A stretch of 7,749 nt of DNA from Methanoregula sp. (GCA_028705545.1 JAQWDG010000073.1:1-7749); one strand, 5' to 3'; counted from the first letter of the stretch, positions 1 to 5,662 are shown. The notes: generated by a model from the letters alone, not told the origin. Numbers and translations are program-made.

Positions 1-648
1 GTCCATATTACCGGCGCAAAGCCCGACCGGAGGGCCGAGGGCCGGGCCTACAGTATCGATGAGACGAGCACGGTGACACCCTCAGAAACGGTCGTGACCG
101 TCCCGTTTACCCCGCCCGGATCGGTCGCAGATACCGGGCAGTATTCCGTCACGGGCGAAGTCAGGGCCGTGCAGGAGCCACGTTCGTTCACGACAAAAGC
201 CGGCAACACCTCATGGGTACGCAACATCCGCATTGGCGACGGGAAAGACGAGCTTGCAGTGGTGCTCTGGGGGGACTTCGCGCTCCAGCCGGTCCGGCCC
301 GGCCAGCGGATCGAGATCTACCACGGGTCGGCCCGGGCCGGGCGCTTTGGCAGGATAGAACTCGGTGTTGGCAGGGGAAGCGTCCTCCGGCTGCCGCATG
401 AGGAGACCCGGGCGATCTCTTTTACCGGGACGATCATCCCGGGGAACGGCGGGACATTTATCGATGACGGGACCGGGCGGTACCTTATCGAGGGGGAGTA
501 CCCGGCCGGGGCGGAGATCGCGGTCACCGGGCTGCTCGCCGGCAGCCGGATCCTCCCGGAGACTGCGGTGCCGGTGGAGCTGACCCTGAAGGATGTTGAA
601 GGACACCTTGCCGCCCTCATCGCACGGCTGGATGCACCCCGACCCTGA
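1..648 (+). CDS. RPA-like single-stranded DNA-binding protein, C-terminal part (5' truncated by window edge)
   Basis: The reading frame is open from base 1, so the gene starts outside the window; 215 codons and a TGA are visible. The first ~25 residues look like the end of an OB-fold. An OB-fold follows at about residues 48-132, running from VTGEVRAVQEPRSFTT through WVRNIRIGDG and VVLWGD to GRIELGVGRGS, the pattern I associate with methanogen RPA/SSB proteins. A shorter beta-rich, OB-like segment occupies about 137-197. No Cys-rich zinc finger is present in this part. Archaeal RPA coats ssDNA in replication, recombination and repair. Its position directly upstream of radA on the same strand fits, since RPA and RadA act on the same ssDNA, but radA has its own promoter in the 88-nt gap. 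An internal GTG at 73 could be mistaken for the start, yet the frame and similarity continue upstream. The family call is by recognition of the sequence pattern; the exact paralogue is uncertain. Confidence 0.85.
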   Translation, partial: VHITGAKPDRRAEGRAYSIDETSTVTPSETVVTVPFTPPGSVADTGQYSVTGEVRAVQEPRSFTTKAGNTSWVRNIRIGDGKDELAVVLWGDFALQPVRPGQRIEIYHGSARAGRFGRIELGVGRGSVLRLPHEETRAISFTGTIIPGNGGTFIDDGTGRYLIEGEYPAGAEIAVTGLLAGSRILPETAVPVELTLKDVEGHLAALIARLDAPRP

Positions 649-685
649 CACTCCCGTTCACTTTCACCCCCCGCAGGGCCCCGGG

Positions 686-727
686 TTATATAGCGAGAAT
701 TAAAATGGTGTTGTGCCATAGGAGATG
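686..727 (+). promoter_or_regulatory. radA promoter (TATA box) and Shine-Dalgarno
   Basis: TTATATAG at 686-693 in otherwise GC-rich sequence is a good archaeal TATA box. Initiation about 26 nt downstream would fall near 712-715, giving a leader of roughly 22-25 nt. AGGAG at 720-724, extended to GGAGATG at 721-727, is a plausible Shine-Dalgarno upstream of the ATG at 737. An ATG immediately followed by TAG (725-730) lies in this leader. The TATA and SD are seen in the sequence; the transcription start is inferred. Confidence 0.65.
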
Positions 728-736
728 TAGCAAGAA

Positions 737-1714
737 ATGGCTGACAAACCACTGGAGATAGAGGATCTGCCCGGAGTCGGGCCGTCCACCGCTGACAAGC
801 TGCGCGAAGCAGGATACCTTTCGGTAGAGAGCATTGCAACCGCCTCACCGGCCGAGCTCTCCGAGATCACAGAGATCTCGGAGTCCACGGCAAAGAAGAT
901 CATCAAAGCCGCCCGCGAGGCCGCCGATATCGGCGGGTTCAGGACGGGAAAAGACATCTTCGAGCAGAGGAAGGAGATCAAAAAACTCTCGTTTAGGGTC
1001 CCCGAAGTAGATGCGCTTCTTGGCGGCGGCCTCGAAACACAGGCGATCACCGAACTCTACGGTGAATTCGGTTCCGGTAAAAGCCAGATCGTCCACCAGC
1101 TGGCAGTCAACGTCCAGCTGCCCGAGGAACAGGGCGGCATGAACGGCAGCGTGATCTACATCGATACCGAGAACACGTTCCGTCCCGAGCGTATCGAGCA
1201 GATGGTCGCCGGGCTCGGCATCGACGGAGTTCCGGACGCACAGACATTTCTCGATAATATCCATATCGCCCGGGCCCACACCTCGGACCACCAGATGCTC
1301 CTCGTGGAGAACTCCCGGGACCTTGCAAACGAGTTAAAAGAAACCGACAAACCGGTGAAGCTCTTTATCATCGACTCGCTCACCGCCCACTTCCGGTCCG
1401 AATACGCCGGGCGGGGCACGCTTGCCGCACGGCAGCAGAAGCTCAACCGGCACATGCACGACCTCTTCAAGCTCATCGACGAGCACAACGCGGTCGGCCT
1501 TGTGACAAACCAGGTCATGTCCAACCCCGCGGTCTTCTTCGGCGACCCGACAAAACCGATCGGAGGCAACATCGTGGGCCACACGGCAACCTTCCGTATC
1601 TACCTGCGGAAAAGCAAGGCAGGCAAACGGATCGCCCGGCTCGTGGACAGCCCCAACCTCCCCGAGGGCGAGGCGCCGTTCATGGTCGAAGAGGCGGGAC
1701 TTAAACCGTGTTAA
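737..1714 (+). CDS. radA: DNA repair and recombination protein RadA (archaeal RecA/Rad51 recombinase)
   Basis: RadA forms ATP-dependent filaments on ssDNA and catalyses homologous pairing and strand exchange. The 325-aa length is normal for archaeal RadA. Residues 1-62 are the helix-hairpin-helix N-terminal domain (IEDLPGVGPSTADKLREAG). The linker GFRTG (67-71) holds the Phe expected to mediate subunit polymerisation. The ATPase core has Walker A GEFGSGKS (109-116, catalytic Lys115), the glutamate-containing YIDTEN segment (141-146), Walker B LFIIDS (209-214), and the DNA-binding L2 region from NQVMSNP to GGNIVGH (258-282). The ATG at 737 gives the conserved MADKPLEIEDLPG start and has an SD upstream. 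The gene follows the RPA-like gene and overlaps the next gene by 7 nt, so it is probably cotranscribed with the phosphatase. No defect is visible. It is not RadB, because the HhH domain is present and the core is full length. Confidence 0.98.
   Translation: MADKPLEIEDLPGVGPSTADKLREAGYLSVESIATASPAELSEITEISESTAKKIIKAAREAADIGGFRTGKDIFEQRKEIKKLSFRVPEVDALLGGGLETQAITELYGEFGSGKSQIVHQLAVNVQLPEEQGGMNGSVIYIDTENTFRPERIEQMVAGLGIDGVPDAQTFLDNIHIARAHTSDHQMLLVENSRDLANELKETDKPVKLFIIDSLTAHFRSEYAGRGTLAARQQKLNRHMHDLFKLIDEHNAVGLVTNQVMSNPAVFFGDPTKPIGGNIVGHTATFRIYLRKSKAGKRIARLVDSPNLPEGEAPFMVEEAGLKPC
859..883. repeat. Perfect 10-bp inverted repeat inside radA
   Basis: CTCCGAGATC (859-868) and GATCTCGGAG (874-883) are exact reverse complements separated by ACAGA. 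They encode LSEI and ISES in the helix-hairpin-helix domain, so the symmetry may simply reflect a repeated Ser-Glu-Ile composition. The repeat is directly visible; any function is unproven. Confidence 0.5.
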
Positions 1715-2406
1715 GAGCGCTTGTTACCGATGTCGACGGGACAATAACGGATTCAGCCCGGAGGATTGACCCGGGTGCACTGGCGTGTATCCAGTCGCTT
1801 GCAGAGGACGGCATCGAAGTCGTCCTCGCAAGCGGAAACACCGCGTGCTTCATGGATGCCCTCTCTAAAATGGCGGGCACGAAAGGCACGTTCATTGCCG
1901 AGAACGGCGGGGTGTACCGGATCGGGTACTCGGGCGAGGTCCACGTCATCGGAGACCAGGCGATCTGCCGCAGGGCCCTTGAAACTCTACAGGCATATTT
2001 CCGGGAAAAAGGGATCGAACTGGACCTCTACAGTCCCACGTACCGGTTCGCAGATCTCGCTTTTGCCCGCACGGTACCGGCAGATGAGGTAAAGGAAGTT
2101 CTCGTCGGGCAACCGGTACAGGTGATCGACACCGGGTATGCAATCCACCTCCAGTCGGAAGGGATCGGCAAGGGAACGACCCTCCTTTCCCTCGCCCGGG
2201 ACATGGGGCTCTCCCCCAAAGACTTTTTTGCCATCGGCGACGGGATCAACGACGCCGGCATGCTTGCTGCTGCCGGTAAAGGGGTCACGCTCGCAAATGC
2301 CCACGCAGAGACCAAAAAAGCGGCCGCAGACGTGATGGACACCGGGTATGGAACGGGCTTTGTACAAGCCGTAAAAAAGTATAGGCCCTATCTGCGGGCA
2401 AGGTAA
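1708..2406 (+). CDS. Phosphoglycolate phosphatase, archaeal HAD type
   Basis: Predicted cytosolic Mg2+-dependent phosphatase converting 2-phosphoglycolate to glycolate. The 232-aa protein carries all four HAD motifs: motif I VTDVDGT with nucleophile Asp8 and Asp10; motif II ASGN with Ser42; motif III Lys155 in GIGKG; motif IV GDGIND (177-182) with metal-binding Asp178 and Asp182. The cap domain lies between motifs II and III (about residues 80-150), the arrangement of the Cof-type/TA0175-like archaeal enzymes. The start is GTG at 1708, inside the last codons of radA; MLRALVTDVDGT begins just before motif I, leaving no room for a later start. The overlap implies translational coupling to radA. 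The 3' end overlaps the convergent PRC-barrel gene by 19 nt. Related Cof-type HADs include sugar-phosphate and phosphomannomutase-like enzymes, so substrate specificity rests on family resemblance. Confidence 0.88.
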   Translation: MLRALVTDVDGTITDSARRIDPGALACIQSLAEDGIEVVLASGNTACFMDALSKMAGTKGTFIAENGGVYRIGYSGEVHVIGDQAICRRALETLQAYFREKGIELDLYSPTYRFADLAFARTVPADEVKEVLVGQPVQVIDTGYAIHLQSEGIGKGTTLLSLARDMGLSPKDFFAIGDGINDAGMLAAAGKGVTLANAHAETKKAAADVMDTGYGTGFVQAVKKYRPYLRAR

Positions 2407-2642
2407 CGGTCGACGACGATATAATCCTTGATGTCCTTTACCGCTTCGAACGGGACGATCAGCAGATTGCCATCCTCCAGGTTATACCCATCGGTAACAA
2501 ACGACTGGTCCGGGTGGATGATCAAATCGAGAACCTGCCCCGAGTCAAAATCGACCCTGATATTCTTGAGCACGCCGATCAGTTTCCCATCGTTGCTCAT
2601 GATCTTCTTCCGCGAGAGGCTGCGGGCAAACGTACGAGTCAT
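2388..2642 (-). CDS. Small PRC-barrel domain protein
   Basis: An 84-aa single-domain protein. Residues ~8-80 fit the PRC-barrel fold: the first strand leads into MSNDGKLIGVLKNIRVD, then SGQVLDLIIHPD, a loop, and the closing strands LLIVPFEAVKDIKDYIVVD. PRC-barrels are small beta-barrels, also found in RimM and photosynthetic reaction-centre H subunits, that act as protein-interaction modules. Archaeal stand-alone versions are often unannotated; haloarchaeal CdpB proteins of this type take part in FtsZ/SepF-based cell division. There is no signal peptide or membrane helix. The ATG at 2642 is chosen because it starts before the conserved strand and lies about 27 nt from a TATA box; ATG at residue 15 (MSNDGK) would cut the first strand. 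The last 19 nt overlap the end of the phosphatase gene on the opposite strand. The fold is fairly sure, the cellular role unknown. Confidence 0.85.
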   Translation of the reverse strand: MTRTFARSLSRKKIMSNDGKLIGVLKNIRVDFDSGQVLDLIIHPDQSFVTDGYNLEDGNLLIVPFEAVKDIKDYIVVDRYLARR

Positions 2643-2665
2643 GAAAAAAAATACAGACCTGTTAC

Positions 2666-2673
2666 TATATAAA
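2666..2673 (-). promoter_or_regulatory. TATA box for the PRC-barrel gene (leaderless mRNA likely)
   Basis: Read on the minus strand this is TTTATATA. Its centre is about 27 nt from the ATG at 2642, so transcription should begin at or within a few bases of the start codon. The intervening minus-strand sequence contains a T8 run and no Shine-Dalgarno, consistent with a leaderless transcript. The TATA box is clear; the start site is inferred. Confidence 0.65.
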
Positions 2674-2751
2674 TTGTTCTGAAATGGCGGGAATTAGAAG
2701 GCGCTTTTCTAAATCCAATCCGCTTATTCGTTTATTTTCCCCTCCAACAGG

Positions 2752-2770
2752 GAGAAACGGGCCGTTTCTC
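2752..2770. repeat. Palindrome with 9-bp arms downstream of the CBS regulator gene
   Basis: GAGAAACGG (2752-2760) and CCGTTTCTC (2762-2770) are exact reverse complements around one central G. As RNA the inner bases would open to form a loop, leaving a 7-8 bp stem. It lies about 54 nt past the stop of the minus-strand CBS gene and about 80 nt upstream of the PRC-barrel TATA box. Neither strand has an immediate strong T-run after it, so a simple intrinsic terminator is not well supported; an operator-like site is equally possible. Confidence 0.5.
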
Positions 2771-2800
2771 TTACCTGCTCTTACCTTTTCTTACCGGATC
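2771..2800. repeat. Three tandem 10-bp-phased TTACC repeats
   Basis: TTACCTGCTC, TTACCTTTTC and TTACCGGATC follow each other exactly, so TTACC recurs at 2771, 2781 and 2791; on the minus strand this is GGTAA every 10 bp. The spacing is close to one helical turn, placing each motif on the same DNA face. They directly abut the palindrome at 2752-2770, in the spacer between the CBS regulator gene and the PRC-barrel promoter. They could be binding sites for an oligomeric protein, or low-complexity chance; the sequence alone cannot decide. Confidence 0.45.
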
Positions 2801-2823
2801 TCCCCATCGGCCCGCAAAACCGG

Positions 2824-3702
2824 TTAGAGGGACGGGAAGACCCGGATGATATCGGACTGGGTGAGAATCCCGACAGGCTTGCCGTTCTCGGTCACGATCA
2901 GGCGCCCGATCTCGCGCTCCTTAAAACGCCTGATCACTTCGAAGAGCTTGATATCGGCAGGAGCCTCGACAACCTCTTTTGTCATGATAGCCGTGAGGGG
3001 AGAATCAAGGGGAAGGCCCCGGTCGAGAGCCTTGGTGATGTCGCTCATCGTCACGATACCCGAAAGATTCCCGCTGTCGATCACCGGCGCCCCGTGAATA
3101 TGCTTTCTGGAAAAGAGGGATACCGCATCCCTGATGGTCAGGGTACCCGTAAGAGATAACAGCGGCGTGCTCATGTAGGCCCGGATCGGCTGCTTCGGGA
3201 GCGAGATCATCTCGGAGGTGGCAATCAGGAGCGACTGCTTTGCCTCGTCTTTCCCGAAAACCTCGCCCCGGATCAGCAGCTTGTTCACCGGGGTCGGACC
3301 TATCGTAATCTTGTCGCCAATCTCGAAGATCTTCGAGCTGCCCACCAGCTTGATAACCGCATGGCAGATATCCGGGTGGCAGAGCGTGGTAAAATCGATC
3401 TCCTGCACGTGCACGCCCCGGACTTCCTCGCCATCGCGGCTGATCGGCACATCGTAATCCGTCCCGGAGGTGTTGAGATTGAGTTCCTTGTATGCAAGTT
3501 CGGTGGGGATATAGCCGCCCTTTGGCCCGGGCACGCCGTCCACGAGCCCGACCGCTTTTAAGGACTGCATCTGGTTACGCACGGTACCCGGGTTCCTCAG
3601 GATCAGGTCGGCAATCTCCTCGCCCTTGATGGAGTGCGACTGCTGGTGGTAGAGGGTAATGAGCGTGATCAGGATATCCTTCTGGATAAGGGACAGCTCC
3701 AT
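2824..3702 (-). CDS. Predicted transcriptional regulator with HTH and two CBS domains
   Basis: The 292-aa protein has three parts. Residues 1-72 form a winged-helix-like HTH (KGEEIADLILRNPGTVRNQM then LKAVGLVDGVPGPKGGY). Residues ~80-170 are a beta-rich middle domain I do not recognise. Residues ~174-290 are a CBS pair: CBS1 contains IHGAPVIDSGNLSGIVTMSDI and CBS2 contains IGRLIVTENGKPVGILTQSDI. In each, a Thr-x-x-Asp (T218/D221 and T281/D284) matches the usual ribose-contacting residues, so binding of an adenine nucleotide or S-adenosylmethionine is plausible. Known CBS-HTH proteins of methanogens are annotated as regulators but targets are mostly unknown. The ATG at 3702 starts just before the HTH, has no SD, and is about 31 nt from a TATA box, so a near-leaderless mRNA is likely. 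It is divergent from the Nog1 GTPase gene across 46 bp and could regulate that gene or itself. Confidence 0.88.
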   Translation of the reverse strand: MELSLIQKDILITLITLYHQQSHSIKGEEIADLILRNPGTVRNQMQSLKAVGLVDGVPGPKGGYIPTELAYKELNLNTSGTDYDVPISRDGEEVRGVHVQEIDFTTLCHPDICHAVIKLVGSSKIFEIGDKITIGPTPVNKLLIRGEVFGKDEAKQSLLIATSEMISLPKQPIRAYMSTPLLSLTGTLTIRDAVSLFSRKHIHGAPVIDSGNLSGIVTMSDITKALDRGLPLDSPLTAIMTKEVVEAPADIKLFEVIRRFKEREIGRLIVTENGKPVGILTQSDIIRVFPSL

Positions 3703-3748
3703 AACGATAAGACGTATAACTGTCTATGGATATATAGGTTGGAGTTTT
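3703..3748. promoter_or_regulatory. Interleaved divergent promoter region (CBS regulator / Nog1 GTPase)
   Basis: This 46-bp gap must drive both genes. TATATA at 3731-3736 is centred about 31 nt from the minus-strand ATG at 3702. TATAAC at 3715-3720 is centred about 31 nt from the plus-strand GTG at 3749. Each TATA element therefore lies between the other TATA and the other gene. GGAG at 3741-3744 precedes the GTG by only 4 nt. TATATA reads the same on both strands, so it could also serve the GTPase gene with initiation near 3759 and an ATG start at 3764. The motifs are visible; their assignments are inferred. Confidence 0.5.
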
Positions 3749-4741
3749 GTGGAATTCGAACGGATGCCAACAGTGCCCACAGCAGATGAGATCCTTGACC
3801 GGAGCTTTCGCCGTGCAGCAAAGAAAAGGAAAGAGAAGCTCAACAAGGACCGGGCAAACGAGGAATTTGTAAGGGCCGTAGGTGCGGCAATACACGACCG
3901 GCTGGTCTACATTATCCGGGGATTCCCTGAGTTTGAAAAGATCCCGCCCTTTTACCGGGAGATGGCAGATATCCTGTACGGGGTCGATAAGATCAAGCAG
4001 TCCCTCGGGGCTGTCGGCTGGGCGGCCAAGCACACCAAAATGGTAGGCCACGAGATCGCCATCCAGACAAGAAAAGCCACCGATACGATGGTGTACCGGA
4101 AACGTGCGGTGGCCCGCCTCGCCTCCATGGTCCACCAGATCGACAAAGACCTGCTGTTCTTAAACGAGGTAAGAAACACCCTTCGGAAACTGCCCCACGT
4201 CGAGGACGCATTCACGGTCGTGATCGCCGGGTATCCCAACGTAGGCAAGTCCTCGTTTATCCGGCTGGTGTCGTCCGCTACCCCTGAGATCGCTTCTTAC
4301 CCGTTCACGACAAAGGGCGTGATCGTGGGGCTCCGGCAGCAGGGCCGGGAACGCATCCAGTTCGTGGATACCCCGGGGATCCTCGACCGTCCCGCTGAAG
4401 AGCGCAACCCTATCGAGCGGCAGGCGCTCTCCGCAATGATGAACGTGGCAAGCGTGATCCTTTTCATCCTCGACCCGTCCGAGCACTGCGGGTACCCCAT
4501 GGACGTGCAGCTCCGGCTCCTTGACGAAGTAAAAGGCATGGTAACGGTCCCGGTCATTGTCGTGGCAAACAAGTCCGATATCGTGGCCGCGGAAGGCTAC
4601 CGCACCATGTCCACGGAAACAAAAGAGGGAGTGGACGAGGTTCTTGCCGAGCTCCTCTCCCACAAAAAGGCCTGGCAGGACTCACACAAAGCCGATGAGA
4701 GCCCAGCCGATCAGAAACCCGAGGATCGTCCCGCCATTTAA
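3749..4741 (+). CDS. Nog1-family GTP-binding protein (ribosome assembly GTPase)
   Basis: A 330-aa OBG-class GTPase resembling archaeal homologues of nucleolar GTP-binding protein 1, which in eukaryotes acts in assembly of the large ribosomal subunit. Residues 1-150 form the helical Nog1 N-terminal domain (FERMPTVPTADEILDRSFRRA). The G domain has G1 GYPNVGKS (161-168), G2 Thr in PFTTKG (185-190), G3 DTPG (207-210), G4 NKSD (274-277) and G5 near MSTET (287-291). The GTG at 3749 is preferred because archaeal Nog1 proteins, as I recall them, start a few residues before a [FY]EK-x-PTVPTADE motif, and GGAG lies just upstream; the ATG at 3764 is the alternative. An in-frame ATG at 3659 would run through the divergent promoter and into the CBS gene, and is rejected. 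The last ~25 residues are a hydrophilic tail partly encoded opposite the presenilin gene. Confidence 0.92.
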   Translation: MEFERMPTVPTADEILDRSFRRAAKKRKEKLNKDRANEEFVRAVGAAIHDRLVYIIRGFPEFEKIPPFYREMADILYGVDKIKQSLGAVGWAAKHTKMVGHEIAIQTRKATDTMVYRKRAVARLASMVHQIDKDLLFLNEVRNTLRKLPHVEDAFTVVIAGYPNVGKSSFIRLVSSATPEIASYPFTTKGVIVGLRQQGRERIQFVDTPGILDRPAEERNPIERQALSAMMNVASVILFILDPSEHCGYPMDVQLRLLDEVKGMVTVPVIVVANKSDIVAAEGYRTMSTETKEGVDEVLAELLSHKKAWQDSHKADESPADQKPEDRPAI

Positions 4742-5662
4742 CGGGGGCAGGCCGGCCTGCGGTTTTCCCGACATCACAAAGTGCAGGAGGACGACAAGGC
4801 CGCAGACCGAGCCGAGGATCGCCCCGAGAGTCGGCAGGTTAAAGAGGCCGAAATATTTTGTCCCGTGGGTGAAGAGTGCGGCGGAGACCACGAGGATCGC
4901 GGGCATGATGAGGTCGCCCATGCCGATAATAAAGGCGGAGCGCTCCGAGCCCTCTTCGATCTTCCCGATCCCCTCTTTTATGAACGAGTAGTCGCGCTTT
5001 TTCGGGATCACAAAGAGGATCGGCGTTTTTAAGTCCATCACGCCCTCGGCAAGGGTGAGCATGTGCTTTGTCTTGTACACCGAGATCGCGTCGTAGACTG
5101 CGAGGATAGCGAGAAGCAGGATGACCGGCAGGACATCGAGCGATGCCCCGAAGATCGAGGCAACACCGGAGGCGAGGAGGAGCCCGAGAAGGTCAATGAC
5201 GTACCATTCGGGATATTTGTACAGGAGCAGGGTGGCAATCACGGAAAGGCCGAGCACGAGGGCCGTTGCCACGAGCGTCTCCGCGGTTGTCGAATAGACC
5301 AGAACCGCCGGAACGATATCCTCCCACCAGGCACCGGTCCCCGAGGTGCTGATGTTTGCAAGGCCGTACACGATCGCGGCAAAGACAAAGCAGAACGTGA
5401 AAAAGATGGCGACGCCGATGATAGCGGCGATCACTTTTTTGAGGGCGTATTTGATCAGGACTAAAAGGACGATAGTAAAGCCGAGGATGATCGCGAGAAA
5501 GATAAACGGATTTGCCACCGATTCCGGGTCCTCGAAAGCGACGAGCCCCGCGGACTGGACCGGGAAGGCGAGCAGGAGGGCGCCGAGTTCCACGATGATC
5601 AAAAAGAGTGGCATGACAAGGACGGGCAGGGCGTCTTTGAGGCGGGCAAGTGTCGTGTCCAT
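4682..5662 (-). CDS. Presenilin/SPP-type intramembrane aspartyl protease (archaeal A22 family)
   Basis: A 326-aa polytopic membrane protein with about nine hydrophobic segments (roughly 12-33, 52-71, 77-101, 127-148, 153-173, 176-194, 243-264, 276-297, 308-325). The catalytic pair is visible: YD at 190-191 (in LAVYDAISVYKTKHM) and GMGD at 247-250, the YD/GxGD signature of presenilin and signal peptide peptidase. The PAL-equivalent before the last helix reads LPPL (305-308). The family cleaves single-pass helices within the membrane; the archaeal structural model is from Methanoculleus marisnigri, also of Methanomicrobiales. Natural archaeal substrates are unknown. The ATG at 5662 is preferred: MDTTLARLKDALPVLVMP leads directly into helix 1 and GGAG lies 10 nt upstream. 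An in-frame ATG at 5719 would add 19 residues and take up most of the divergent promoter gap. The 3' end overlaps the GTPase gene by 60 nt. Confidence 0.93.
   Translation of the reverse strand: MDTTLARLKDALPVLVMPLFLIIVELGALLLAFPVQSAGLVAFEDPESVANPFIFLAIILGFTIVLLVLIKYALKKVIAAIIGVAIFFTFCFVFAAIVYGLANISTSGTGAWWEDIVPAVLVYSTTAETLVATALVLGLSVIATLLLYKYPEWYVIDLLGLLLASGVASIFGASLDVLPVILLLAILAVYDAISVYKTKHMLTLAEGVMDLKTPILFVIPKKRDYSFIKEGIGKIEEGSERSAFIIGMGDLIMPAILVVSAALFTHGTKYFGLFNLPTLGAILGSVCGLVVLLHFVMSGKPQAGLPPLNGGTILGFLIGWALIGFV
4747..4766 (+). terminator. Possible terminator hairpin of the Nog1 GTPase gene, inside the presenilin coding sequence
   Basis: GCAGGCCGGCCTGC (4747-4760) is a perfect 14-bp palindrome, able to form a 5-bp stem with a CCGG loop as RNA. 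It starts 5 nt after the GTPase TAA and is followed by GGTTTT. This layout resembles a weak intrinsic terminator on the plus strand. The same bases encode QAGL just before the LPPL motif of the presenilin on the other strand, so the symmetry may be a coding coincidence. Confidence 0.35.

Noticed and set aside
318..848. Minus-strand open frame of 176 codons across the RPA gene end and radA start
   Set aside because: It is antisense to two well-supported genes and a promoter, has Arg/Pro/Ser-rich low-quality sequence, and no recognisable domain; long antisense frames are expected in GC-rich coding DNA.
3659..3748. Upstream extension of the Nog1 GTPase to an ATG at 3659
   Set aside because: The 30 extra residues (MSVIRISFWI...) do not resemble the family, overlap the CBS regulator's 5' coding region and would place the start upstream of both promoters.
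5063..5464. Plus-strand frame of 133 codons opposite the presenilin gene
   Set aside because: Its highly charged Asp/Glu/Arg-rich product is the expected complement of codons for hydrophobic helices; the presenilin frame has catalytic motifs.
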